Shown one piece after another: positions 15,834 through 25,041 of a stretch of 63,179 nt of DNA. The stretch is from Chloroflexota bacterium (GTDB taxonomy: Bacteria > Chloroflexota > Anaerolineae > Aggregatilineales > Phototrophicaceae). Each line of letters opens with the position of its first letter. Position 1 is the first letter of the stretch. The stretch is from contig JAPOVL010000053.1 in NCBI GenBank assembly GCA_026708115.1, positions 1-63,179 of the forward strand. The letters are read 5' to 3'. Position numbers and translations under genes: made by a program. A model generated the notes under the pieces. The model did no database searches. It had not been told where the DNA came from and was given only the letters and a program-made list of their open reading frames with translations.

Positions 15834-18401
15834 GTGAACCGTCTTACCACGCTGATCATGCTGCTGACATTGATGCTCTGCTCAATAGCCGGGGCGCAAA
15901 GTGAAGCTGAAACACCCGCGCATATCGTAGCGGCGGCGCGCCGCGCCCTGCCCCATCTCGCCGACGAGCAAGACTGGTCGCATTCACTGGTGGCGGACGT
16001 GAGAACGACCGCCCTCGGCTGTCGTCCGATGCGAGGCTTGCAGCTCCCGCAGCCTATCGAGGTCTATCGCCTGCGGTTAATCGACCAGGATCAGCAAGTC
16101 TTGTTGCACGTCTCCGCGGATGGCTCGATGACGCAGCAATGCCCCAATGACGGGAGCGGAGCGAGAACAGGCCTCATCTATACCTCCATCTCAAGCGCCA
16201 GGGACCGCGACGGCGATTCCCTGGACGATGATCTGGACGCCTGTCCCAGTATCGCCGGGCTGCCCGACGCCGATCCTCCGGGTTGCCCGCAAGCCAGCAG
16301 AGGCGACCGAGACGGCGACGGCAGGGCGAATGGCGTCGATGCCTGCCCGCGGCAAGCCGGTTCAGCGGCGGCCGATGGCTGTTCATTGTTCTTGGACGAG
16401 GACGGCGACGGCGTGCCCGATAACGAAGATATCTGTCCGCGAGATTTCGGCGTCATTCGTAGCGACTTTGCCCTGGGCTGCCCGGCCGACGGCAGCGGCA
16501 AATCTACCAAGCGCCGCGAATCCGACCAAGGTTGCGCCTTTCAGGGGATCGGCGTTCCCGTCTACGAGGGCCCGAGCCTGGCAGCGGCGGTTACTGGAAC
16601 CATCAGCGCGAATGCTGACAATAGCGCGGAGATTATCGGGCGCGACGCCACGGGTTTCTGGTATCAAATCCAACCTGGCTGGATCCCGAGGTCGGCCATA
16701 GAATTGCGCGGCGCCTGTTATAATATGCCGCTGGTTAATGTGGCGCCGGGCGCGGGTACCGGCTGCTATCTGCGACCGCGAGAAACCACCGTCAATGTCC
16801 GGCGCGCCCCGCGGGACAAACAGGTATCACAAATCTCGCCGGAAAACAGCCATGCCGTTTTAGGCCAGAATCTCGCCGGCGACTGGCTCTTCTTTCGGCA
16901 GGGTTGGGTCAGCCTTTCCGTTTTGGAGCTGGCAGGCGACTGCAGTCGCCTGCCCGTCCTTGACCCAGCCAAGGTCAGCAGCGGCACGATTCACTTCTGC
17001 CCGCCGCTTTATCAGGGCTTCCTGAGACCGCGAATCGACATCGGCAAAGCGAGCGCGCGCGTCGCCTCGCGGACGCTCGCCAATCGCCTGCGTGCGGAAC
17101 CAGAACTCAGCGCCCAACAGATCGGCGAAATCCCGCCGCGCCAAGTCCTAGACGCAGTACTCGACGGACCGGCATGCGACGGCGCCTTTGTCTGGTGGCA
17201 GGTTGAAGTCAACGGGATTATCGGCTGGACAGTCGAAAGCGACCTCAACGCCAACGCCTATTACCTGGAGCCGGTTGCCGTTCCAGTCAGTCAAAAAAGC
17301 GCGCCGGCTCGCGACGGGCTAAACCCGGCCGGCGGCCAACCGCTGGAAAACGCCCCAACTGATGCGGCAATGATGATCAGCAGCGCCACCCTCAACCGGC
17401 TGGACACGACCCATGTCATACCGGCGGACGAACCGCTTCAAGTAGCATGGTCTCCCCGCAATCAATCGCTCGCTGTGCTTCTCGCGGGCGGTGATCTGCA
17501 GTTCTACCGTTATCCGGGCTTTGATCCCCTCCCGGCAAACCTAAACGCGCCCGACGGGTTCCAGGCTACGGCATTTGCCTTTGGCGGTGTGACAGGTGTG
17601 ACAATTGAAGACAAGCTGGCAATCGGCGGTCAGGACGGCCGCGTCGCCGTTGTCAGGCACGACGAAGACGCGTCAGTCTCGATGCTTATGCAATTATCAC
17701 CGTCACTTCCGGGCTCCGTGCGAGCCCTGGACTGGTCCGGCGATGGGGGCCTTCTGGCAGCGGCTAGCGGCGGCGGGGACAGCAAACTGGCGGGTCCTGG
17801 CGGCGAGCTCATTGTCTGGAAGATCAATGACTTTCGGGATGCCCCCAGCGCAGAGGCATCGCTCCGCTTTGCCTTTCCCTATCCCTTGACCGACATCGCC
17901 TTCAGCGCAAACGGACGCTGGTTGGCAGTCGCTGGCGAGAACGTCGCAAGCCGGCGCGCCGCGCTTTGGATCTATGACGCCGCGGACGATCGCCTGGTGT
18001 TCTCGAAAGCCTTGATTGGCATGAGTGGGGAGGGATTGCTTCGGGCCTCTCCCAGCGCGGACCTGGCCGATTTCTTCTATAGCAATGGCGACAGCCTCTA
18101 TCTTGTCCATATCGATACCGGGCAAGATCTGCGCTTCTATCACCGCCCCGGCGCGATTATGTCGCAACTCGACATCCGCCGGCGCGTCGTCGGGGGCGCC
18201 GAAATCTTGCTGGCAATTGCCAGCAAAGACCCCAATGGTCAAGCCCAACTGCACTTTGTTAACGCCATGAACAGCGATTCACCGACAGCCCACTTGCCGA
18301 TCGCGCTTGATGACCTGGCATTCAGTCCCGACGGACGCGCGATCGCCTTGGCGCAGCGCAGCCGCGATCGCGTTTTGATCCTCTCCGTCCCGCCCGGCTA
18401 G
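15834..18401 (+). CDS. Secreted TSP3-repeat / SH3-like / beta-propeller protein
   Basis: An 855-residue exported protein. GTG 15834 gives a clean signal peptide (residues 1-21, cleavage after SIAGA), has GAGGGAG 6-7 bases upstream, and fits the promoter at 15774. The order is: an N-terminal domain (25-115); thrombospondin type 3-like calcium-binding repeats (about 122-215, three DxDGDG-type units with CP steps); three SH3-like domains with paired cysteines (about 233-295, 308-370, 405-480); and a WD40-like propeller (about 515-855) with VAWSP, LDWSGDG, IAFSANG and LAFSPDG blade strands. SH3 and TSP3 modules suggest cell-wall or matrix contact. No enzyme motif is seen. The partner is unknown. 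Confidence 0.8.
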   Translation: MNRLTTLIMLLTLMLCSIAGAQSEAETPAHIVAAARRALPHLADEQDWSHSLVADVRTTALGCRPMRGLQLPQPIEVYRLRLIDQDQQVLLHVSADGSMTQQCPNDGSGARTGLIYTSISSARDRDGDSLDDDLDACPSIAGLPDADPPGCPQASRGDRDGDGRANGVDACPRQAGSAAADGCSLFLDEDGDGVPDNEDICPRDFGVIRSDFALGCPADGSGKSTKRRESDQGCAFQGIGVPVYEGPSLAAAVTGTISANADNSAEIIGRDATGFWYQIQPGWIPRSAIELRGACYNMPLVNVAPGAGTGCYLRPRETTVNVRRAPRDKQVSQISPENSHAVLGQNLAGDWLFFRQGWVSLSVLELAGDCSRLPVLDPAKVSSGTIHFCPPLYQGFLRPRIDIGKASARVASRTLANRLRAEPELSAQQIGEIPPRQVLDAVLDGPACDGAFVWWQVEVNGIIGWTVESDLNANAYYLEPVAVPVSQKSAPARDGLNPAGGQPLENAPTDAAMMISSATLNRLDTTHVIPADEPLQVAWSPRNQSLAVLLAGGDLQFYRYPGFDPLPANLNAPDGFQATAFAFGGVTGVTIEDKLAIGGQDGRVAVVRHDEDASVSMLMQLSPSLPGSVRALDWSGDGGLLAAASGGGDSKLAGPGGELIVWKINDFRDAPSAEASLRFAFPYPLTDIAFSANGRWLAVAGENVASRRAALWIYDAADDRLVFSKALIGMSGEGLLRASPSADLADFFYSNGDSLYLVHIDTGQDLRFYHRPGAIMSQLDIRRRVVGGAEILLAIASKDPNGQAQLHFVNAMNSDSPTAHLPIALDDLAFSPDGRAIALAQRSRDRVLILSVPPG

Positions 18402-18424
18402 CCTTGCGACCCAGGCAGGTTTTG

Positions 18425-18453
18425 CTGACAGGATTCTTGACTTGTGATAAGAT
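18425..18453 (+). promoter_or_regulatory. cofE promoter
   Basis: CTGACA (18425-18430), a 17-base spacer and TAAGAT (18448-18453) with TGA before it form a near-consensus extended -10 promoter. It places the transcript start after the upstream frame start at 18444 and supports ATG 18492. Confidence 0.6.
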
Positions 18454-18491
18454 GGCGGTCGATATCGACCAGCGAGCGGGAAACTTGCACG

Positions 18492-19328
18492 ATGCCAGAA
18501 ACGCTCACCGTTTACCCGATTCAAGCGCCGGTACGCGATGGACCCTTTGATCTGATCGAGACGATACTTGACGGCCTGGCGGGCGCCGAACTGCGGTTGC
18601 AAGACGGCGATGTGCTGGCCGTTTCCAGCAAATACGCGGCCATCGCTGCCGGGCGGATCTACAAGCTGGACGACGTCAAGGCCAGCCCCCGCGCCCGTCA
18701 ACTGGCCGAGCGATACAATATGTCCGCGGCCGTCGCCCAGTTGGTGCTGGACGAAGCCGAGCATGTCTTTGGCGGCATCGAGCAGGGATTCCTCCTGACC
18801 GCCAGGGGCGGCATCATATCGCCAAATGCCGGGCTGGACCGTTCCAATATCCCCAGCGGGCGAGTCGTGCTCTTGCCTGAAGATCCCTTTAAGGGCGCCG
18901 AGGCGATCTTCGAGGCTTTGCAGCAGCGTCTCGGTCGGCACATCGGCGTCATATTGACTGATAGCTGGCTGCTCCCGGGTCGCTACGGCACCAGCGGCAT
19001 CGCGCTCGGCGCCGCCGGCTTCAAGCCGATCAAAGACGAACGGGGCAAGGACGATCTCTTTGGCAATCCGATGGCGGTGACGCAGGTCGGTGTCGCCGAT
19101 TCGCTGGCGGCTTGCGCCCAGGTTGTCATGGGCGAGCGCGATCAAGCCAGGCCCTTCGCCTTGCTGCGCGGCGCGGACATCGAACTGACCCGCGACCGCT
19201 ATTCCGCGGCCGATATGTCTATCCCCTGGCAGCAATGCATATATGTGGAATCCTTGACTCTGGGTTTGTTGCCGGACGGCGCTGCACAGCGCCGCAGCGT
19301 CGAAATCAATGGCGACTTGGACGGATAA
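18492..19328 (+). CDS. cofE: Coenzyme F420-0:L-glutamate ligase
   Basis: A 278-residue GTP-dependent ligase that adds gamma-linked glutamates to F420-0, the last step in making the deazaflavin hydride carrier F420. Family features are visible: LAVSSKYAAIAAGRI near the N-terminus, the NAGLDRSNI block, and TDSWLLPGRYGTSGIALGAAGF with the DERGKDDLFG loop. The FbiB nitroreductase half is absent, so this is the CofE-only form. ATG 18492 was chosen because the longest frame begins inside the promoter. No other F420 gene (cofC, cofD, cofG/H) is in the window, so the pathway is scattered. It is a monocistronic gene by context. Confidence 0.88.
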   Translation: MPETLTVYPIQAPVRDGPFDLIETILDGLAGAELRLQDGDVLAVSSKYAAIAAGRIYKLDDVKASPRARQLAERYNMSAAVAQLVLDEAEHVFGGIEQGFLLTARGGIISPNAGLDRSNIPSGRVVLLPEDPFKGAEAIFEALQQRLGRHIGVILTDSWLLPGRYGTSGIALGAAGFKPIKDERGKDDLFGNPMAVTQVGVADSLAACAQVVMGERDQARPFALLRGADIELTRDRYSAADMSIPWQQCIYVESLTLGLLPDGAAQRRSVEINGDLDG

Positions 19329-19496
19329 ATACAGCATGCCGCGCACCAATGAGACATCGTCGCATCGGCAGATTTGAATGCCCAAACTTTGGGGGATTTA
19401 CAGTGCAAAACGGTCAGCGCGCAATTTGACATCCAGTTAACCTTGACTTAAACTTGAGTGTATAGAAATGATCGGCGCGCAGGGGAGGAAACCCGT

Positions 19497-19515
19497 CTTC
19501 ACATGATATGTGAAG
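19497..19515. promoter_or_regulatory. Perfect inverted repeat, possible operator
   Basis: CTTCACAT (19497-19504), spacer GAT, ATGTGAAG (19508-19515). An 8-bp dyad with a 3-base centre is a typical operator for a dimeric regulator. It lies about 65 bases upstream of the TATAAT at 19581. Which regulator would bind is unknown. Confidence 0.35.
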
Positions 19516-19610
19516 ATCTGGCAATCACAGAGGCATGTGGCTGTCCTTAACGGATTAGGGTAATGGTTGTCGTTCTGATTTATAATCTATCATTGCGAAA
19601 AAACATAATG

Positions 19611-19655
19611 AACGCGGCGCAGAGCGAGTGAATTGCGCCGCGTTTTCCTATTTTT
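19611..19655 (+). terminator. Strong hairpin with U-tract in the SWIM gene leader
   Basis: An 11-bp perfect stem, AACGCGGCGCA (19611-19621) with TGCGCCGCGTT (19634-19644), has a 12-base loop and is followed by TTCCTATTTTT. It has the form of an intrinsic terminator, yet sits 34 bases before a start codon, so it may be a transcription attenuator or the end of an upstream small RNA. Confidence 0.6.
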
Positions 19656-19688
19656 CTGACAGGGCATCTCAAAGTAGAAGGGAACACG

Positions 19689-20186
19689 ATGGACGCCAGC
19701 ATGATCAATAAGATTCAAAAAGCCAGCGAATACGCGAGCCAGCCCGAACGCGCCACTTTCAATAGTTTGACAGTGGCCTTCCATGGCGAAAATAACGCCT
19801 ACGTCGTGAGCCTCGAAGGCGACCGCTGGTCCTGTACCTGCCCGGGTTTTCAAAAATACGCCATTTGCCCGCATATCATGGCGCTGGAGAACCTGTTCAA
19901 ACCCCTGCTCAAACGGCGTCCGGTCCCCTACTCGCCGGGCCAGAATATCGTCAGCGATGTCAAGAAAGCCAAGCGCTATTCAGACCAGCGCGACCGCATC
20001 CGCATCGTCTCTTTTGATTGCACATTCGAGGGCTACAACAAGAACCATCACATCACCTACAATGAGGGCAAATGGACCAGCACGGCCTCGTTTTTCGCGC
20101 AGCGCGGCGTCTGCAGCCATACCATGGCGCTGGAAAAGATCCTCAAGGGCTTCGTGGAACCGGTGCGCGTCCAAACGCTTGTCTAG
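19689..20186 (+). CDS. SWIM zinc-finger protein with duplicated, half-degenerate motif
   Basis: A 165-residue protein. The first SWIM motif is intact: Cys49, Cys51, Cys60 and His62 in the form CxCx(n)CxH, introduced by a tryptophan. A second copy of equal length follows (Trp129 to Glu149, same spacing, both ending MALE), but its first two cysteines are Ser131 and Ala133 while Cys142 and His144 remain. It is thus an internal duplication in which one zinc site has decayed. SWIM domains bind nucleic acids or proteins. No catalytic domain is attached, unlike SWI2/SNF2-linked SWIM proteins. A structured leader precedes it. Confidence 0.8.
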   Translation: MDASMINKIQKASEYASQPERATFNSLTVAFHGENNAYVVSLEGDRWSCTCPGFQKYAICPHIMALENLFKPLLKRRPVPYSPGQNIVSDVKKAKRYSDQRDRIRIVSFDCTFEGYNKNHHITYNEGKWTSTASFFAQRGVCSHTMALEKILKGFVEPVRVQTLV

Positions 20187-20267
20187 CGACGCCGAATCAC
20201 AATGGGGCTGTACATGCAGCCCCTTTCCTGCGATGCCCGACGAAAAACCCAGCGACAATTCGATACC

Positions 20268-20360
20268 TGTTTACGTAAACTGCGGCGCTCATGCGACAGG
20301 CAGACCTGTTATTTTGCCCCAGCGCGACAAATCTTTTCGCCGAGCGCGCGCCGAGCGGCT
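20268..20360 (+). repeat. Dispersed hairpin repeat, copy D
   Basis: TTTACGTAAACTGCGGCGCT, then CATGCGACAGGCAG, CCTGTTATTTTGCCCCAGCG, CGACAAATC and CGCCGAGCGCGCGCCGAGCG give the same block order as the other copies. Its hairpin stem is imperfect (only CGC/GCG pairs around TCAT). It lies between the convergent SWIM and VanW genes. Confidence 0.75.
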
Positions 20361-20389
20361 CGTCGCTGGGTCCGGCGGTGTGCGCGGCT

Positions 20390-22270
20390 TTATTCTGCGC
20401 CTTCTTCCGTTTCCAACCTGGGATCGCCCGGCGCGACCTCAAAGACCGCTCGCCAGGGCTGGTAATGCGTGTAGGCGTGATCGCGCTTGACCAGGTTGCC
20501 CGCCCTATCGTAAACATTGCGGTAAACCCAGACATCAGCGCCCGGCGCGGCGTAATCGACCTGCCGCGCTTGACCCGCCAGCAGATCCCGATTCTCTTCG
20601 AAACGAGGCGGCGGCGCTTCGACGATATCCCGTATGACGGGCGGTTCCACAACAGTTCGCCAATGTATTGTGCTGTAAAAACGAAACTGCAGCGCGTCCT
20701 TCGCGCCCATGAATTCGCTCTCGATCAAGAGATGATACGGTGTATTGTTCAAGAAGCGCAAATCGCTGGCCGGCTGCCAGATCGCGGCGTCCAGACCCGG
20801 TCCCGCGCCGGCGTATTCGTAATAGCCCACGCGGTAGCCGTGACTGTTGCGCTCGGTGATAGCGAAGCCGCCGCTGAAAGCCGCGCGAAACAGCGTCGTG
20901 CTCACTTGGCAGATGCCGCCGCCGATGCCCGTGACAGTGCGCGCGCCAAAGATCACCGCGCCGTCGACGAAGCCCGCCTCCGGCGTGATATTGCCTAAAT
21001 GGTGATTGAAAGCGAACTCTTCCCCGGGCGCGATGATGATGCCGTTCAACTTGCCGGCGCCGACGGCGATATTGCTGCGCCGGTTCTGCCGAGAACCCCA
21101 ATAATAGGTCGTCGCTTCCGCCACCAAATCCTTGATGCCAAGCGCCGCTGCCGAAACGCCCTCGTGATAGCGCGGCAGGCTGTAATCGAAGACCATCGGC
21201 GCCAACCTCGATTCCCGGCTGAAAATCGCTTTTTCCAATTGCGCAATCGTCTTTTCGATGTTCAACTCGCGCCCGCCGCGCGATGGGCTTAGCGCAATTA
21301 GCTCGCCCGTCCCTGGATTGAAATCGAAACGGCCGTCGACCGGAATGATGATCAGCCCGGGGGCGAGCGAGCGCAGAAACGTGCGGAATGCCTCGACGTT
21401 TACCGATACATCGTAGCGCTTGCCCGGACCGTCGTCCCGCAAGGTGACACTCAGCAAAGCGCGTATCTGGTCGGGACTGACCGTCCAGGGACCCAAGGGA
21501 CCGCCATCGCGATCGCTGGCGAAGAGCTGCGCCGGACCGGAGAGCGCTGTTCCCAAGCGCAGCGCCGCCTCCTCAACATTCCAGAGCCGTGGCGCGCTCT
21601 CATCAACTACTAGTTCGATGTCGGCGCCTTCGCCAGATGCGCGTAAGGCAGCGGTCACACGCGCGAGCGTCGCCGGTACGTTGAGCGTCCGCCCGGTCAC
21701 ACCCGGGCGCACCTGCGCCCCGCCGTCGACGATGCGCAAGCTGGCATCTTGCCGATCGCGGTTGATCCGGGTCGCCAAGCGGCGCAGATAATCCAGCGCG
21801 ACATTTTCATCCAGGATCAAACGCATGGGCTGTCGCTCGCCGCTGATCCAAGCCTCGCTTTGCGCGATGATATCGTCGAAAGCCTCTCCCGAATGCCCCA
21901 GTACCAAAGCCCGAGCCAGCATGTCCTCGGTCGCGATTCGCAATCCAAGTTCGGACGCCCGCGCTTGCCAGGCGCGTTCGCCATCGCGCAAGGTGTAGAT
22001 GTCCTCAGTCAGCGGAACGAATTCTTCGTCAAGCGCGGCCGCCGCTTCCGCCGCGGTTAAGCCGCTTAAGTCGACGCCGCCGACATGCACGCCTGGCACG
22101 ACCCTGTCCCGCAAAACAAGCTGCCAGGCGACTAGCAGAATCGAAAGCAGCAAGGCCAACAAGACCGCGCCGATCGAACTCAGCAGGACGAACCTGAGCA
22201 GCCAAACGACCGGCGAGGTCCTCGGCCGCGGCTGATTTGAAGGCGCTACATAGGACATGGTTTTCTTCAC
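20390..22270 (-). CDS. VanW family membrane-anchored cell envelope protein
   Basis: A 626-residue protein. One N-terminal membrane helix (about 22-50) anchors it, followed by two peptidoglycan-binding-4-type regions (about 75-190 and 200-320), the VanW domain (about 395-540, with GEEFAFNHHLG, GGGICQVSTTLFRAAF and ERNSHGYRVGYYEYAG) and a G5-like C-terminal tail. The domain order matches VanW/YoaR proteins of Gram-positive-type and Chloroflexota cells. VanW is found in some vancomycin-resistance clusters, but its biochemical role is unknown and nothing here suggests resistance. It lies 81 bases downstream of the sucrase/ferredoxin-like gene on the same strand. Confidence 0.9.
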   Translation of the reverse strand: MKKTMSYVAPSNQPRPRTSPVVWLLRFVLLSSIGAVLLALLLSILLVAWQLVLRDRVVPGVHVGGVDLSGLTAAEAAAALDEEFVPLTEDIYTLRDGERAWQARASELGLRIATEDMLARALVLGHSGEAFDDIIAQSEAWISGERQPMRLILDENVALDYLRRLATRINRDRQDASLRIVDGGAQVRPGVTGRTLNVPATLARVTAALRASGEGADIELVVDESAPRLWNVEEAALRLGTALSGPAQLFASDRDGGPLGPWTVSPDQIRALLSVTLRDDGPGKRYDVSVNVEAFRTFLRSLAPGLIIIPVDGRFDFNPGTGELIALSPSRGGRELNIEKTIAQLEKAIFSRESRLAPMVFDYSLPRYHEGVSAAALGIKDLVAEATTYYWGSRQNRRSNIAVGAGKLNGIIIAPGEEFAFNHHLGNITPEAGFVDGAVIFGARTVTGIGGGICQVSTTLFRAAFSGGFAITERNSHGYRVGYYEYAGAGPGLDAAIWQPASDLRFLNNTPYHLLIESEFMGAKDALQFRFYSTIHWRTVVEPPVIRDIVEAPPPRFEENRDLLAGQARQVDYAAPGADVWVYRNVYDRAGNLVKRDHAYTHYQPWRAVFEVAPGDPRLETEEGAE

Positions 22271-22351
22271 TCACGCGGCCGGAACTCGTTCTCAGGGAAA
22301 ATATGCCCGGACACAGCCATTTCGGCTTCAAGTCCATTGCCAGCGCCGAGT

Positions 22352-23284
22352 CTAGGTCAATATAGTGATTTCGTGCTGGGGCATCGGCTTGGGCGCGTCG
22401 CCACAAGAGGTCTGCCGCGGCGCCGACATGCCCATGTTGACATCGGCGTCGTGCCGCGCTCCGTCGCCGTCAAGGAAAGTTATCCGCCAGCGCTGGTCGC
22501 CAGTCTCGATTACTTCCGACAGCCGCAAATCGGCATCGGCATAGAGCCGCGCCCGCTCGCGGATGCGCCCCTCGGCCGCGCCAACCGCCTGATGCGCGTC
22601 GCCGTCCAGATGGTGACCCGCGTAGGCGCCGCGCCCGCGATACTTGTGCGTCATCAGATACCCGGCGCGGTGATTGGTCACGATCGCTTCGGCATCGGAG
22701 CGATCCAGATGCCCGTACACGATGCCCTGTGGAAAGGCAATCATGGTCGCCGCCATGCGATGGCCGCCAATATGCGACGTTTGCCAAACTTTGTCCTCCC
22801 CGGCATGAGCGATCAGCGCCTGATAAAAAGGCGTGCCGCGCGCGGCGCAGCAGGGATCGTGCCGGCCGTTGGTGCAAACGGTATAGAGTTCGCCCTCGTC
22901 GTGCATGTCATAGCCATTGATGCGCGGGCAACGATCCTCGCCTATGCTATCAAGTTCCAGCGTCAGAATCTCATCATAGTCCGTCAGAATCGTATGATAG
23001 ATTCGGGGCTGCCCTTGATTTGTGACGGCGATGTAAAAATTCTTGCCCTCGGATGCCGGGCGCCGAATGAATAGAATCTTCGCGCGCGGCGCTTTCATCA
23101 GATGCTGCAAATAGGGCGCGAATCCACCGGATGCGCCAGCTCTCTTGACGATCTCGCCCCCCCATCCGCCATATTCCGCCAAACTGGTCTGGATCAGGAA
23201 GAAGGTATCAGCCGGTTTGAAAGTGCCGGCCAGTGTCTCCTCTGCCGCGCGGGATTCCTCCGCGCAGGTCATAGTCGTTTCCAT
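22352..23284 (-). CDS. Sucrase/ferredoxin-like family protein
   Basis: A 310-residue protein of the Suc_Fer-like family, which has a thioredoxin-like ferredoxin fold. Diagnostic motifs are CTNGRHDPCCAARGTPFY (cysteines placed to hold a 2Fe-2S cluster, residues about 137-154) and TSHIGGHRMAATMIAFPQGIVYGHL. In this family the cysteines and the later histidines bind an iron-sulfur cluster. The precise redox partner is unknown, and the sucrase name is historical. It is divergent from fetA, with 249 bases between the two starts. VanW follows on the same strand. Confidence 0.88.
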   Translation of the reverse strand: METTMTCAEESRAAEETLAGTFKPADTFFLIQTSLAEYGGWGGEIVKRAGASGGFAPYLQHLMKAPRAKILFIRRPASEGKNFYIAVTNQGQPRIYHTILTDYDEILTLELDSIGEDRCPRINGYDMHDEGELYTVCTNGRHDPCCAARGTPFYQALIAHAGEDKVWQTSHIGGHRMAATMIAFPQGIVYGHLDRSDAEAIVTNHRAGYLMTHKYRGRGAYAGHHLDGDAHQAVGAAEGRIRERARLYADADLRLSEVIETGDQRWRITFLDGDGARHDADVNMGMSAPRQTSCGDAPKPMPQHEITILT

Positions 23285-23533
23285 TGCGTGCCCTCCTCTT
23301 GCTGCCGCTTGATTACGCTAAAGTCTACCATCACCGGCGGGATGACACAAAGGACGCCTGTTCCAACGGGTGCATTTCAAACCTTTGGGGCGATTGCCCC
23401 CTATTCCGCCCAGGTGGAAAGACCTTACCGGCGCGCGCTCCGACACTTCCAGTCCTTGTCCGCAATACCATAAATGGCGAGTTCGCCAAGCCAGGTTACA
23501 ATAGACCCAGTATATTGCTTATTGGAGAAGCGC

Positions 23534-24274
23534 GTGTCCAAGCTGTCCATCCGGAATCTTCAGCTCCAGCGCGGCGGGAAGATCGTCTTGCGCGACATCA
23601 ATCTCGAGGTCGCCGCGGGCGAATTGCTGGTGGTCATCGGACCCAGCGGCAGCGGCAAGAGTTCTCTGCTGCGCTGCATCAACCGGCTCAACGATGTCGC
23701 TGCCGGAACCATCCTGCTTGACGGCAACTCGATCTACGACACGCCGGTCACCGAGCTGCGCTGCAAAGTCGGCATGATCTTCCAGAAGACGGCCGCATTC
23801 GAGGGCAGCCTGGCCGACAATATCGCCTTTGGCGCAGCCCTGCATGGCAAAACGCTCTCCCGTGATCATGTCATGGACCTGATGCGCCAGGCTTCGCTGG
23901 ATGTCGACCTCATTGATCAAAGGGCGGGGGCGCTTTCCGGCGGGCAGGAGCAGCGTCTGGCGCTGGCCCGCGCCCTGGCGCTCGATCCGTCCCTGCTCTT
24001 GCTGGACGAGCCGACTTCGTCGCTCGACCCCATCGCCACCGGTCGCGTGGAAGAATCGCTGCTGCGCTTGCGCCGCGAAACAGGACTCACGATGATTTGG
24101 GTCTCGCACTCCATCGAGCAGGCGCGGCGGATCGGCAACCGCGTGCTGCTCTTGGATGAGGGGCGCGTCGTCCGCGAAGATACGGTAGAGGCGATGCTGG
24201 ATCCGGAAAGCGGCGACAAGCGCGCCCTGGCCTTCGCAGAAGGAGACGAAGTCGGCTTGCAAGAAACGGGATAA
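23534..24274 (+). CDS. fetA: ABC transporter ATPase, FetA-like
   Basis: A 246-residue ATP-binding subunit. Walker A is GPSGSGKSS (36-44), the Q-loop is around FQKTAAF, the signature is LSGGQEQR (134-141), Walker B is LLLLDEP (154-160) and the switch His is His192 (VSHS). The compact size and single domain fit FetA, which pairs with the FetB permease for iron export. A fetB gene is at 26160, separated by three genes. GTG 23534 was chosen: GGAG lies 6 bases upstream and the family starts here. The gene ends exactly where the convergent trmD ends (TAA at 24272-24274 abuts the trmD stop). Assignment to FetA rests partly on the nearby fetB. Confidence 0.75.
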   Translation: MSKLSIRNLQLQRGGKIVLRDINLEVAAGELLVVIGPSGSGKSSLLRCINRLNDVAAGTILLDGNSIYDTPVTELRCKVGMIFQKTAAFEGSLADNIAFGAALHGKTLSRDHVMDLMRQASLDVDLIDQRAGALSGGQEQRLALARALALDPSLLLLDEPTSSLDPIATGRVEESLLRLRRETGLTMIWVSHSIEQARRIGNRVLLLDEGRVVREDTVEAMLDPESGDKRALAFAEGDEVGLQETG

Positions 24275-25018
24275 TCAGTCGCCGGCCTCTTCAATCAATC
24301 CGGCAAGATACGCCCTGTCTTCGTCGCTCAAGTCAGCCCCCGCCAGCAGATCCGGGCGCATCTGCCAGGTGCGCTTGAGCGCCTGCCGCCTGCGCCAGCG
24401 TTCGACTTCGGCATGATGTCCGCTGGTCAAGACGGCCGGTACGCCGAGGCCGCGGAATTCGGCCGGACGCGTATAATGAGGACCCTCCAGCAATCCGCCC
24501 AAGCCGTCGGCGTGGCTGTCGCGGTTCTGCGCGCCCTCGGCGCCCAATACGCCGGGGATCTGCCGCAGTACCGCGTCGATCAGCACCATGGCCGCCAATT
24601 CGCCGCCGGTCAGCACATAGTCGCCGATACTGATCTCATCGGTAATCGCGATTTGGCGCAGGCGTTCGTCGACGCCCTCGTAGTGGCCGCAAACCAGGAT
24701 TAGATGCGCATGTTGCGACAACTCAACCGCGACGCGGTGCGTCAACAATCGACCCTGCGGCGACATCAAGATCACGGGACTCTGCTTCTCCGGCTTGACC
24801 GCTTCGATCGCCCGCACCAAGACGTCGGGCTTGAGGACCATACCGCCGCCGCCGCCGTATGGCGTATCATCAACTTTGCGATGTTTGTCGACGGCGTAGT
24901 CGCGGATATCGTGCGCCTGGAAATCGAGCAAGCCGCGGTCGCGCGCCTTCCACATCATGCTCTGCGACATGACCGGCTCGAACATGCTCGGGAATAAAGT
25001 CAACACGTCGATTTTCAT
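24275..25018 (-). CDS. trmD: tRNA (guanine37-N1)-methyltransferase
   Basis: A 247-residue SPOUT-fold enzyme that methylates G37 of tRNAs reading CNN codons, using S-adenosylmethionine, to prevent frameshifting. Motifs are MKIDVLTLFPSMFEP at the start, DDTPYGGGGGMVL, CGHYEGVDERL, DEISIGDYVLTGGELA in the knotted AdoMet site, and the C-terminal GHHAEVERWRRRQAL. ATG 25018 was chosen since the family begins there; the longest frame adds 56 low-complexity residues. It is not in the usual rpsP-rimM-trmD-rplS cluster. It follows the GNAT gene after 23 bases on the same strand, so the two are likely one transcript. Confidence 0.97.
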   Translation of the reverse strand: MKIDVLTLFPSMFEPVMSQSMMWKARDRGLLDFQAHDIRDYAVDKHRKVDDTPYGGGGGMVLKPDVLVRAIEAVKPEKQSPVILMSPQGRLLTHRVAVELSQHAHLILVCGHYEGVDERLRQIAITDEISIGDYVLTGGELAAMVLIDAVLRQIPGVLGAEGAQNRDSHADGLGGLLEGPHYTRPAEFRGLGVPAVLTSGHHAEVERWRRRQALKRTWQMRPDLLAGADLSDEDRAYLAGLIEEAGD

Positions 25019-25041
25019 GTTGTGACAGGGCGGGGCTCGGC

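Larger units (their letters stand above)
19329..19688. other. Intergenic leader region before the SWIM gene
   Basis: No protein gene is seen. It holds a perfect 8-bp inverted repeat CTTCACAT/ATGTGAAG (19497-19515), a TATAAT at 19581-19586 that could be the -10 of the SWIM gene, and a strong hairpin at 19611-19644. A short untranslated RNA ending at the hairpin is possible. Confidence 0.45.
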
